A stretch of DNA of 64,000 bases from Marisediminicola sp040546025. Its GTDB lineage: Bacteria; Actinomycetota; Actinomycetes; Actinomycetales; Microbacteriaceae. Each line of letters starts with the position of its first letter. The stretch's first letter is position 1. A program made the translations under genes and the position numbers. The notes under the pieces were generated by a model that worked only from the letters and a program-made list of their open reading frames with translations, was not told the DNA's origin and did not search any database. This document shows, piece after piece, positions 32,772 to 41,483 of this stretch. The DNA is taken from the NCBI RefSeq assembly GCF_040546025.1, contig NZ_JBEPNA010000008.1, forward strand, positions 57,238-121,237. Reading direction: 5' to 3'.

Positions 32772-33845
32772 GTGCCGCTCTTCTCCCCGACCACCCTCGG
32801 CTCCCTCTCGCTCAGCAACCGGGTCGTGATGGCGCCGCTCACCCGCGTGCGCTCCGGACACACCGGCGTGCCGAACGATCTCGTGGTGGAGTACTACGCC
32901 CAGCGCACGAGCACCGGCCTGATCGTCTCCGAGGGCACCTACACGAGCGCCGAGAGCCAGGCCTACCCCGGCCAGCCCGGAATCGTCAGCCCGGAGCAGG
33001 TCGAAGGCTGGCGCCGGGTCGCCGACGCCGTGCACGCGAAGGGCGGGCTGATCGTGATGCAGCTCATGCACGGCGGCCGCGTTACACACCCGTCGATCAA
33101 CGGCGGCCACGAGCCGATCGCGCCGAGCGCCATTGCCATCGCGGGCGATGTTCGCACCCCCGACGGAAAGCTCCCCTACCCCGTTCCGCACTCGCCGTCC
33201 GAGACCGAGATCAGCGGGCTCATCGCCGAACATGTGCTCGCTGCCCGCAACGCCATCAATGCCGGATTCGACGGGGTCGAGGTACACTCCGCGAACGGCT
33301 ACCTGCTGCACGAGTTCCTCTCGCCGGTCTCCAACGTGCGCGACGACTCCTACGGCGGCTCGCCCGCGAACCGTGCCCGCTTCGGCATCGAGGTCATCAC
33401 CGCCGTCGCCGGCGAGATCGGGGCCGACCGCGTCGGCGTGCGCATCTCTCCGGCGCACAACATCCAGGACGTCGCCGAGACGGATGCGGACGAGACGCGC
33501 GCAACCTATGAGGCCCTCGTCGACGGCATCGCGCCCCTCGGACTGGCCTACCTGAGCGTGCTGCACGCGGAGCCGGCCGGCGATCTGGTGCAGCGCCTGC
33601 GCGCGCGCTTTGGCGGCCCGCTGATGGCCAACAGCGGCTTCGGTGTCGTGACCACGCGCGATGAGGCGGCGCGGCTCATCGCGGACGACTCGGCCGACGT
33701 GATCGCGGTCGGCCGCATGATCATCGCGAACCCCGACCTGGTGCGCCGGTGGAGCGACGAGACCGAACTCAACGAGATCGACGCGAGCACCTTCTACGGC
33801 CCCGACGAGCGTGGCTACACCGACTACCCCGCGCTCGCGAGCTGA
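32772..33845 (+). CDS. Old yellow enzyme family alkene reductase
   Basis: The 357-residue FMN-dependent ene-reductase has N-terminal LFSPTTLGSLSLSNRVVMAPLTRVR, QLMHGGRVTHPSING, the FDGVEVHSANGYLLHEFLSP segment, DDSYGGSPANRARF, and C-terminal FMN-binding ANSGFGVVTTRDEA and DVIAVGRMIIANPDL. It reduces activated C=C bonds; the true substrate is unknown. GTG 32772 with an AAAGAAG site is preferred. ATG 32742 is an in-frame alternative but its GGAG is too close. Confidence 0.93.
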   Translation: MPLFSPTTLGSLSLSNRVVMAPLTRVRSGHTGVPNDLVVEYYAQRTSTGLIVSEGTYTSAESQAYPGQPGIVSPEQVEGWRRVADAVHAKGGLIVMQLMHGGRVTHPSINGGHEPIAPSAIAIAGDVRTPDGKLPYPVPHSPSETEISGLIAEHVLAARNAINAGFDGVEVHSANGYLLHEFLSPVSNVRDDSYGGSPANRARFGIEVITAVAGEIGADRVGVRISPAHNIQDVAETDADETRATYEALVDGIAPLGLAYLSVLHAEPAGDLVQRLRARFGGPLMANSGFGVVTTRDEAARLIADDSADVIAVGRMIIANPDLVRRWSDETELNEIDASTFYGPDERGYTDYPALAS

Positions 33846-34008
33846 CCCGGCGCGTCACCCCCGCCTCCGCTGCGCTTCCCCCGATCCCGCCGAGGGAAGA
33901 TACGCCTATCAGCGCGAGACTCGTCGCGAACAGCACAGCGAACGGCACTCCCATTGCGACGGCGGCCCGTGGTGACGTGGCGAGCAACGCTCTCGGTCGG
34001 CGAATCGG

Positions 34009-35472
34009 TCACGGGCGGATGTTCGGGGCAGGATCACCAGGCGGCGCAGGGGCCGGTTCGCCGGCTGGCTCGACTGCGGGCTCCGGGGCAGGCTCGACGG
34101 GCGGGAGCCCGGCGGGCTCCTCCTGGCCCTGATCGAGCCGGAACGGCGGGTACTCGTCGCGCATGAGCGCGGCGTAGGCGATCACCCGGTACACCCAGCG
34201 GTTGATGCCCATGATGAAGTCGAACATGCCCCTTCGGTACCGGCCGGTGAACAGCAGGATGAGCGCCGCGATCAGCACGAGGATCCCGATGAGTGAGATG
34301 TCGCCGGTGGCCTCGACCCCCGGCCTCCGGTCATTCCAGTCCCAGACCTGGCCGGCGGTGCCCGTGAGAACGCCCAGGATGAGCAGGTGCGGCAGCACGA
34401 GCAGCCACCACTTGACGAGCACGAGGCCATGGGAGAGCTTCTCCGGGTACTCGACGTCGAAGTCGGCGGGGTAATCGGTGCGGCTGAGCGAGAACGGCGG
34501 ATACCGGTCGGTGCCGAGCGCGGAGTAGGCGTAGAAGCCCACGCGCCAGCTCCACCGCAGCACGCCGACATTGAAGTTGAACAGGCCGCGCGAGTATCGG
34601 CCAGTGAAGAGGATCGCGAATCCGGCGACGCTGGTCGTCACGAGGAACGCGACCCAGAGCACGATGAGCACCACGAAGTGCGGGATCGAGAGCAACCACT
34701 TCACGAGCCACAGCCAGCGCGAGAGCTGAGGGTCGAGTTCTCCGCGAAGCCGCGCGGGGTAGACCAGGTGGCGGTCATCGTGGGGCGCCCCCAGCGATTT
34801 CCCGCCGCCCAGCCCCGAGGCCCCCAGCACGATGAGCGGGATGCCGAGCAGGAGCAGCGGCAGCCCGATGAACAGCAGGGCGACCGCGGCGGGCCCGATC
34901 AGGCTCGACCGCACGCCGGCGCGCAGGCCGACGTCGACCGGCGCCGATGCATCCGCGTTCATGACGACGATCGTCCTGTCGCCCGAGGCGAGTTCCCACT
35001 CGAGCTCCCGGGCTCCGGAACCCTCGACCGACTCGACCCAGAAGTCCTGCTCACCCGGAGGCTCTGGCGAGCCTGTTCCCGGGACTTCACGGTAGCGGGG
35101 CTGGAATGGAGTGGTTCCCACGGCCGTCACGACCGAGTGCTCGACGCCGTCGAGATAGTCTGCGACCTCGTCGGCCGGTCCGATGCCGAGAAAGACGTCG
35201 CTGTCGGGGCCGGCGGTGCCTTGCAGTGCGAGGCCGAGCACATCCGACGGCAGCACGGCGTCGCCGACGCCGCGATCCATGTAGATCCTGAAGTCTTCAG
35301 AGACGACGGCGTGCCCGTCTGACGAGTACGGCGCCGTGCCGGTGGCGAGTTAGCTGCCATCCTGCTGTTGCAGCGCCACCACGCCGGCGGCGAGGCCGAT
35401 GGATGTGAGTGCGAGGCCGATGGTGACGAACAGAACGCCGATCACGAGCATCGCGGCGTACACAAATTTCAT
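34009..35472 (-). pseudogene. DUF4389 membrane protein interrupted by an in-frame TAA
   Basis: From ATG 35472 the frame encodes a signal-anchor helix (MLVIGVLFVTIGLALTSIGLAAGVVAL) for 40 residues and then meets TAA at 35350-35352. The same frame continues without a break through LATGTAPYSSDGHAVVSEDF and a 423-residue body with two DUF4389 units (each with a FTGRYSRG/FTGRYRRG motif). The C-terminal tail is Pro/Glu/Ala-rich. A single substitution would restore the gene. The part after ATG 35280 could still be made but would lack its N-terminal anchor. Confidence 0.8.
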
Positions 35473-35563
35473 GGGAGGCTCTTCTCGTCAGGCGCCGATT
35501 GGTCCCCTGGATGACTCAGAATTTCCCGGGTACACAGCGGGTGTCAACCCCCTGTCGGCTGCC

Positions 35564-36508
35564 ATGCCTGTGGCGGAACGTGGTCGCATCAGGGCCGACC
35601 ACGTTATGCGGCGCTGGATCGTCTGGGTGAGCGCGGGGGAGGCAGTCGGCTTCCTCGCGCCCACCCTCGCGTTCGTGATCTCGATTCGGTTCACCCTTCC
35701 CGCACTCCCACTGCTCGTCATTGGCGGAGCGATTGAGGGCGCCGTGCTCGGGACGGCCCAGGCCGCCATGCTGCGCGGCGTGCTCCCCGGGCTCCGGTCG
35801 GGGCGCTTTATCGGGGGCACTGCGATCGCCGCGGCAGTGGCGTGGCTGATCGGGCAGTGGGTCGGCGAGACGGCACCGGATCTCGCGGAGTTCTCGCTCC
35901 CGCTTCTGGTCGTGCTCGCCGGCCTCGGTCCGCCCGTGCTGCTGGTGTCGATCGGCTTTGCACAGTGGATCGAGCTTCGTCACCACGTCGAGCGAGCCGG
36001 CCGGTGGATTGTCGGCAGCGCGGTGGCGTGGCTGGTGGGCCTCGCTATCTTCTTTGCTGTTGCCTCGCCGCTCTGGCGCGCGGGTCAGAGCATGGCGCTA
36101 GTCGTCGCAATCGGAGTGCTCGCCGGAGTGCTGATGGCGGTGGGCATGGCGGCCGTGACAGGCGGCGTGATGCGGATGCTGCTGCGGACGCGACTGCCCG
36201 TTACTGCCGGTCGACACCCCGCCGGCAGCCGCAACTCCTCCTCCACAGGCCAACGTCGGAGAGCGTTGTCCACAGGTATTATCCCAGATCAGGCTGCAGT
36301 TTGCCGTTCGCAGGAATGTCGGTGGCCTCTGTCATTGTGTGGGTATGTCCACAGCAACCGATCCCCTCATCGACAGCGCTGTTGCGCTCGCGTCGGTGTG
36401 GGCCGGCGCGCTGACCGGGTTCGGCGATCACGTCGGCGAGCATTCCCTCTCTGGTGCGACACCCGGCGCATCATTCGGGGCGATCACCGTTGCCCCAGCC
36501 CAACTTGA
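35564..36508 (+). CDS. Multi-helix membrane protein with displaced C-terminus
   Basis: From ATG 35564 the frame encodes about six to seven hydrophobic helices (WVSAGEAVGFLAPTLAFVI, LPLLVIGGAIEGAVLGTAQAAML, TAIAAAVAWLIGQWVG, and so on) up to about base 36190. No family was recognised. The frame then lacks a stop and runs about 170 bases into the DUF222 gene, giving an Arg/Ser-rich, non-coding-looking tail. The natural C-terminus may have been lost when the DUF222/HNH unit was inserted. Confidence 0.55.
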   Translation: MPVAERGRIRADHVMRRWIVWVSAGEAVGFLAPTLAFVISIRFTLPALPLLVIGGAIEGAVLGTAQAAMLRGVLPGLRSGRFIGGTAIAAAVAWLIGQWVGETAPDLAEFSLPLLVVLAGLGPPVLLVSIGFAQWIELRHHVERAGRWIVGSAVAWLVGLAIFFAVASPLWRAGQSMALVVAIGVLAGVLMAVGMAAVTGGVMRMLLRTRLPVTAGRHPAGSRNSSSTGQRRRALSTGIIPDQAAVCRSQECRWPLSLCGYVHSNRSPHRQRCCARVGVGRRADRVRRSRRRAFPLWCDTRRIIRGDHRCPSPT

Positions 36509-37864
36509 TGTGGAGACCATGTCCGATGCCGGCCTGCTGCGGGCGATCCGGTCCGGCTACGACCTGAAACGACAGGTCGATGCCCTCCTGGTCCGTGCGG
36601 CCGGGGAACTCAGCGTACGGTCTCGTCCGTCGCTCGGGCAGGGCGGGTTGGCGAAGTCGTCCGGGCACACCTCCCCGGCGGCGCTGCTCACCGAGCTCGG
36701 TCGGATCACCATGGCCGAGGCGGGTAAGACAGTCCGGCTGGGCGAATCCACCACCGCCCCCGTGTCCCTGCTCGGGGAACGACTCCCCGCACCGTTCCCT
36801 CTCGTCGCCGACGCCGTCAACACCGGTGCGGTGCAGGTGGATGCGGCGCAGGCGATCATCACCAACCTGACCCAGGCCGCCCCACGCGCCCTGCCCGAGC
36901 ATCTGGTCGCGGCAGAGGAGGAGCTCGTCGACTTCGCGGCGTCCCATCCGGCGGACACGGTGCGCAAGCTCGCGATCCACTGGCGCGATGCGCTCGACAC
37001 TGACGGGGTCGCACCACGGGAGGAGGCGCTGATCGCGCTGAGGTCGTTGCGCTGGTCCAAGCAGGGCAACGGGTTGGAGCGGTGCACCATCGACCTCGAC
37101 CCCCTCGGTGCGGATATGTACGCACCATGATCGACGCGATGGTCGGCGACGCCCTGCGCACGGTGCGCTTCGAGGCCGAGCCAGCAGGAGCGGCAGGAAC
37201 CGACGGCGGCCACAACCACAGCCCCAGCACCGGCGGCGACGATTCTCTGGACCGGGACGCGTGCTCGGCCGATCATGTCGAGCTTGCCGACCTGCGCACC
37301 ATCCCGCGGATCGCCGCCGACGCCCTGATCGATGTCGCCCGGCACATGATGGGCTGCACCACCGCACCCGGAACCCTCCCGCACACCACCCTGGTGATCC
37401 GGATGACGTTGGAGCAGCTCGAGTCAGGACTCGGCGCGGCGCAGTTGGACGGCGTCGAGGAACCCATCACCGCCGGTGCCGCCCGGATCCTCGCCGCGGA
37501 CGCAGAACTGATCCCAGCGGTCCTCGGCGGGAACAGCCAGGTCCTCGACCTCGGCATCGGCAAACGACTGTTCACCCGCGCACAGCGGATCGCCTTCGCC
37601 GAACGCGACGGCGGCTGCGCCATCACCGGCTGCGGAAAACCGCCGTCCTATACGGAGGCGCACCACATCCACTGGTGGTCGAACGGCGGGAAAACGGACC
37701 TCACCAACGGGATCCTGCTGTGCACCGGCCACCACCATGTGATCCACAACGGCTGGACGGTGCAGGTCATCGACAACGTGCCCTGGTTCATCCCACCCGC
37801 CAGAATCGACCCGACCCGCACCCCGCGCCGCGGCGGAAGACTGCCCACCCCCGTGCTGCCCTGA
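36339..37864 (+). pseudogene. DUF222/HNH endonuclease-type (13E12-like) gene split by a frameshift
   Basis: The first frame (36339-37130) encodes a DUF222 domain: LRAIRSGYDLKRQVDALLVRAAGEL, SPAALLTELGRITMAEAGK. The second (to 37864) has MIDAMVGDALRTVRF and a full HNH nuclease finger: DGGCAITGCGKPPSYTEAHHIHWWSNGGKTDLTNGILLCTGHHH. Adding one base near 37111-37112 joins them as LGA-GYVRTMIDAMV. These units occur in many copies in actinobacteria and behave like dispersed repeats; their cellular role is unclear. TTGTCCACA just upstream (near 36268) is DnaA-box-like. Confidence 0.85.
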
Positions 37865-38012
37865 CCCGGGCGACACGGTCCCGGTCTCCCGACGGTCGCC
37901 ACACCACTAACGCAACCGGCGGAAGGCGCTTCGCCCGCACCAAGAAAACACATGTCCCTGCCCATGGCATTATGTTCACGAATTTAGTCCAACCCGCGAA
38001 CGGAATCCCCGT

Positions 38013-38375
38013 GTGATCTACGCACCTATCGGGGCGACGGGTGCAGGCTTGCACGTGGTTGCCTACGTGATCGACGGAACGACCGGCATTGGCACGCTCG
38101 GCGCGATCCTCTGGGTTGCCGTGCCCGTGCTGATCTCCACTTCCGTGCGGTTCTTGCTCTACACCTGCCTCCCGCGCGAGGCGGACGCATTCCACGTTCT
38201 CCTATTTGTCGTCACGGTCGCGCTGCTCGCCCTCGCGATCATCCTCGCCGCTGTAGGAGCTTCGATCGGGGTCTGCCTGATGATCGTGACTCTTGCCCCC
38301 GCCGCCCGCGTCGTCGGCTTCGAGGGGGTTGGCCGTCGGCACCACGAGGCTGCCCTCCAACGCACGCTCGCGTGA
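38013..38375 (+). CDS. Small membrane protein of unknown function
   Basis: The 120-residue frame from GTG 38013 has hydrophobic stretches IGTLGAILWVAVPVLISTSVRFLLY, HVLLFVVTVALLALAIILAAVGASIGVCLMIVTL and a polar end. No family was recognised. It follows the broken HNH gene after a 148-bp AT-richer gap and converges on the hydrolase gene. The call rests on hydrophobic pattern and an open frame only. Confidence 0.5.
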   Translation: MIYAPIGATGAGLHVVAYVIDGTTGIGTLGAILWVAVPVLISTSVRFLLYTCLPREADAFHVLLFVVTVALLALAIILAAVGASIGVCLMIVTLAPAARVVGFEGVGRRHHEAALQRTLA

Positions 38376-38409
38376 CGCGGAATCCAGCTCGCCGGCGCCG
38401 CGGTCGTGG

Positions 38410-39222
38410 TCAGCGAAGCGCGGACATGTCCCGCTCGCTCAAATGGGACCTCAGGAACTGCAGCAGCAGGGCCGCGACGGTCTCCGGCCGCTCGAGCGCC
38501 GGGAGGTGGGCGACGCCCGCGATCGTGACGTGCCGGGCCTCCGGAATCCGCGACGCGAGGTGCTGGAGTTGCGCCGTTGGAGTCGGGAGGTCGTACTCGC
38601 CCGACACGCACAGGGTCCTCGAGCGGATGCCGTGCACCTCGCCCGTCACATCGAAGGCGGCGAGCGCGTCGCAGCACAGAGCATACGACTCATCATCCAC
38701 CTGTCCGAGGCGGGCAAGAGTCGCCGCGGCGACCTCGGGGCTGCGCTCGACGAAGCCGGGAGCGAACCATCGCTCGGCGCTCCCGGCGATGACATCGTCC
38801 GTGCCATTCGCGCGGATATGGGCGGCACGCTCCAGCCATCCCTCCGCCGCGCCGATCTTCGCACCGGAGCAGATGACAGCAAGGTTCAGCAGCCGCTCCG
38901 GGTGCCGGAGCGCAAGCTCAAGGCCGACCGCGCCCGCAATCGAGATCCCCGCGTAGTGGAACGGGCCACCGCCCGCATCGTCTACGAAGGCAATCACCCC
39001 GTCGGCGAGCTCCGCGATGCTGAACCGGTCGCCCGCTGCCGGGCTCAGGGCATGCCCGGGCAGGTCGAACCGCAGCACCCGGTAGTACTCGGCGAGCGCG
39101 GGGACGACCCCGTCCCAGAGCGCGCCTGTGGTTCCGAGCGACGATCCGAGGACGATCGTCTGCGGGTCGCCGCCCTCTCCGGTGAACTCCTGGATTGTTC
39201 CGCGGATGATGGGCACACTCAT
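38410..39222 (-). CDS. Alpha/beta hydrolase, 3-oxoadipate enol-lactonase-like
   Basis: The 270-residue protein has the alpha/beta-hydrolase layout: oxyanion region IVLGSSLGTTGALWDGVV, VLRFDLPGHALSP, nucleophile elbow HYAGISIAGAVGLELALRHPERL, acid EYDLPTP and His AGVAHLPALERPE. The order resembles PcaD. The elbow reads G-x-S-x-A-G instead of G-x-S-x-G. No other protocatechuate-pathway gene is nearby, so the substrate is open. Confidence 0.85.
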   Translation of the reverse strand: MSVPIIRGTIQEFTGEGGDPQTIVLGSSLGTTGALWDGVVPALAEYYRVLRFDLPGHALSPAAGDRFSIAELADGVIAFVDDAGGGPFHYAGISIAGAVGLELALRHPERLLNLAVICSGAKIGAAEGWLERAAHIRANGTDDVIAGSAERWFAPGFVERSPEVAAATLARLGQVDDESYALCCDALAAFDVTGEVHGIRSRTLCVSGEYDLPTPTAQLQHLASRIPEARHVTIAGVAHLPALERPETVAALLLQFLRSHLSERDMSALR

Positions 39223-39418
39223 GCGACCGTGGTCCCTTCGTCGTGGATCAATCGGCCGTCATCGGGCATCGGGCGGGCACGGGTAATTCTACCGGGAACC
39301 GCCCCGTAAGCCCTCTGCACGGGTCCGTCAGCCGGCCCTCTCGCGCGCCTCGCGCAGCCAGCCGACCGCCAGACGAACGCGAACGGCGAGCAGGACCGGA
39401 AGGCATCATTCCTCGAGG

Positions 39419-40117
39419 TTAGGGCGCGGGGCGCCCCGGGGGTATGGCTGAGCCCGCGCGGGTCACGGTGACACCCGCACCGGTGCTCGTGAACACCAGT
39501 TCCGCGAGGCTGTCGACGACGAGGTCGGCGTCGAGCTCGTCCCGCGAATGCGTGCCGACCACGCCGATGGTGGCGCACCCTGCCGCACGCCCGGACGCGA
39601 GCCCGGCCGGGGCATCCTCGATCACGAGGCAGCGGGCGGGATCGAAGCCGAGTCCCGCGGCGCCCGCGAGGAACGGATGCGGGTGGGGCTTTCCGAACTC
39701 GACGTCATCGACCGTGACGACGAGGTCGGGCGCGATGATTCCGGCCGCCCCGATCCGCGCCGCGGCGAGCTCCCGCGTGCAGGAGGTGACAATCGCCTGG
39801 CGGTGGGCGTCGATCGCGAGGAGGGTGGCCTCGACGCCCGGCAACACCGTGATCCCGTCGGTGTCGTCGGTTTCGATCTGCTGGATGCGGGCGTACGCCG
39901 CCGCGAACTGCTGCTCGCTCACAAGAGAGGCGACGAGATCGCGCGCGGGCTGCCCGTGACCGCCGTCCCGGAACGACTGCTCGACGCCGTACTCGCTGGC
40001 CCACTTCAGCCACGAGCGCTCCACCGCCGGGGTCGAGTCGATGAGGGTGCCGTCCATATCGAAGAGAACACCGTCGAAGGCGGTGCCGAGGATGCCGTGG
40101 GGAGAGAGAAGAGTCAC
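39419..40117 (-). CDS. HAD-family sugar-phosphatase-like hydrolase
   Basis: The 232-residue HAD protein has motif I VLFDMDGTLIDST, motif II IVTSCTRELAAAR, Lys in VEFGKPHPHPFLAGAAGLGF and motif IV CLVIEDAPAGLASGRAAG. This is the beta-phosphoglucomutase/sugar-phosphatase (HxfB/YfbT) style. GTG 40117 begins the conserved region. The 196-bp gap downstream (39223-39418) holds no gene that I can support. Confidence 0.87.
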   Translation of the reverse strand: MTLLSPHGILGTAFDGVLFDMDGTLIDSTPAVERSWLKWASEYGVEQSFRDGGHGQPARDLVASLVSEQQFAAAYARIQQIETDDTDGITVLPGVEATLLAIDAHRQAIVTSCTRELAAARIGAAGIIAPDLVVTVDDVEFGKPHPHPFLAGAAGLGFDPARCLVIEDAPAGLASGRAAGCATIGVVGTHSRDELDADLVVDSLAELVFTSTGAGVTVTRAGSAIPPGRPAP

Positions 40118-40196
40118 CCCATAAGTGTGCCAGCCGTGCGCGGCCGCGCTGGATAGGCTGCAACCGACCGCCCAACGCCCGCCAACCGGAGCCACC

Positions 40197-40829
40197 GTGA
40201 CCCACTCACATCCCCTGCACGTCGATGTTGAAGCGCAGTGCCTGTGCTGCCGATCGATGCAGCCGTTCCGGTTCGCCTCGCCGACCGACCAGGTCGTCTG
40301 CCCGTTCTGCGCGAAGCACCTCGGCTCGGACAAGGCGGAGCGGCGCGACCGGGACCACGTCGAGCTCTGGCTCGACCTCTACACCGAGCTGCAGGATGCC
40401 CACGTGAACGCCGTCTCGTCGGCGCAGGTTACTGGCGCCCAGGTCGAGGCTACGCTCTCGGAGCTGCGCGCCGAGGTCGCACAGCTGACGGAGGCGATCG
40501 CGACCGATTTCGAGAGCGCCCCCGCCGCCGGCATCCGCGATGCGCTCGGCAGCGAGGTTCTCACGCGGTCCGAACGCCGCACCGAGCTGCTCTACCGCAG
40601 GCTCGACCGCCTGATGGCCGCGATCTGGCACATCGACGTTCTTCACCACGATGCCGACGCGCCGGGCCTGTGCGTCTGCGGACGTCCGGTCGCGAGCTGC
40701 CCGGAGAGCCGCGCGATCGACGGCGAGCGCCAGGAACTGCGCACCTGGGAGGCCAAGAACCTCCAGCTGCTGCGGGAGGGAGCCAGACACGCCCTGCCCT
40801 CCGAGCATCCAGGGGTAGCGGGCGCGTAA
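40197..40829 (+). CDS. Zinc-binding coiled-coil protein of unknown function
   Basis: The 210-residue protein has an N-terminal CLCC...VVCPFCAKHLG double-cysteine zinc ribbon, a middle helical segment with coiled-coil character (VEATLSELRAEVAQLTEAIATDF), and a second Cys-rich part, GLCVCGRPVASC. The C-terminal helix is charged. No family was recognised. The GTG at 40197 gives the complete first cysteine pair. It is divergent from the HAD gene. Confidence 0.65.
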   Translation: MTHSHPLHVDVEAQCLCCRSMQPFRFASPTDQVVCPFCAKHLGSDKAERRDRDHVELWLDLYTELQDAHVNAVSSAQVTGAQVEATLSELRAEVAQLTEAIATDFESAPAAGIRDALGSEVLTRSERRTELLYRRLDRLMAAIWHIDVLHHDADAPGLCVCGRPVASCPESRAIDGERQELRTWEAKNLQLLREGARHALPSEHPGVAGA

Positions 40830-41099
40830 TCGTCATGCCGAAGCAGAAGGGCCCCGAGCCGGACTCCCGCGGGTGGTTTCGGCCGACCTGGCCGGGGTCA
40901 CCGGCATCGTCACGAGCCTCTACGGGCTCGTCAGTGGTCGCCGTTCGTGGGCGGGGAGCTCAGCGGAGTTGCTCGCCAGAGAGCGTTCGGGTCACACCCC
41001 GAGCTTTAGCTGTACTGCTCAGGGACGCTGGCGCCAGAGGCTGGGCCTGGGACGGCGCACATGAGAAAATCGGTGCGGATCCACCCGTGAGGAGCCACC

Positions 41100-41474
41100 G
41101 TGAGCCCGACCGATCCGGCCATCGATCCGGCTATCGACCCCGCCGCCGAACCGAGCGGGGCCGGGTGCGCCGAGTGCCTGGCCGGCTCGATTCCCGGCTG
41201 GTGGGTTCACCTGCGGCGGTGCGCGACCTGTGGGCACATCGGATGCTGCGACACGTCGCCCTCCCGGCACGCCAGCAGCCACGCGGCGATCGCGGGGCAT
41301 CCGGTGCTCAGGTCATTCGAGCCTGGCGAGAGCTGGTTCTACAACGTGCTGACCGAGAAGTACTTCGTCGGCCCCACCCTCGCCGACCCCCAGTCTCGGC
41401 CTTCCGACCAGCCCGTGCCGGCGCCGGCCGACAAGGTTCCCGAGAACTGGAGGGATTACATCCACCCGGGCTGA
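41100..41474 (+). CDS. UBP-type zinc-finger protein
   Basis: The 124-residue protein is nearly all zf-UBP: CAECLAGSIPGWWVHLRRCATCGHIGCCDTSPSRHASSHAAIAGHPVLRSFEPGESWFYN, with the ordered Cys/His ligands. Many actinobacteria encode such small proteins, but their ligand is unknown. A PADKVPENWRDYIHPG tail follows. The 270-bp gap upstream (40830-41099) has no supported gene. Confidence 0.88.
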   Translation: MSPTDPAIDPAIDPAAEPSGAGCAECLAGSIPGWWVHLRRCATCGHIGCCDTSPSRHASSHAAIAGHPVLRSFEPGESWFYNVLTEKYFVGPTLADPQSRPSDQPVPAPADKVPENWRDYIHPG

Positions 41475-41483
41475 GGCAACGTT

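Noticed and set aside
36339..37864. Programmed frameshift in the DUF222/HNH gene
   Set aside because: No slippery sequence or downstream structure was seen near 37107-37120; a simple one-base deletion explains the break.
40873..41064. 63-residue open frame between the zinc-ribbon and UBP genes
   Set aside because: No ribosome site, no hydrophobic or conserved pattern; the Ser/Arg-rich composition fits a chance frame.
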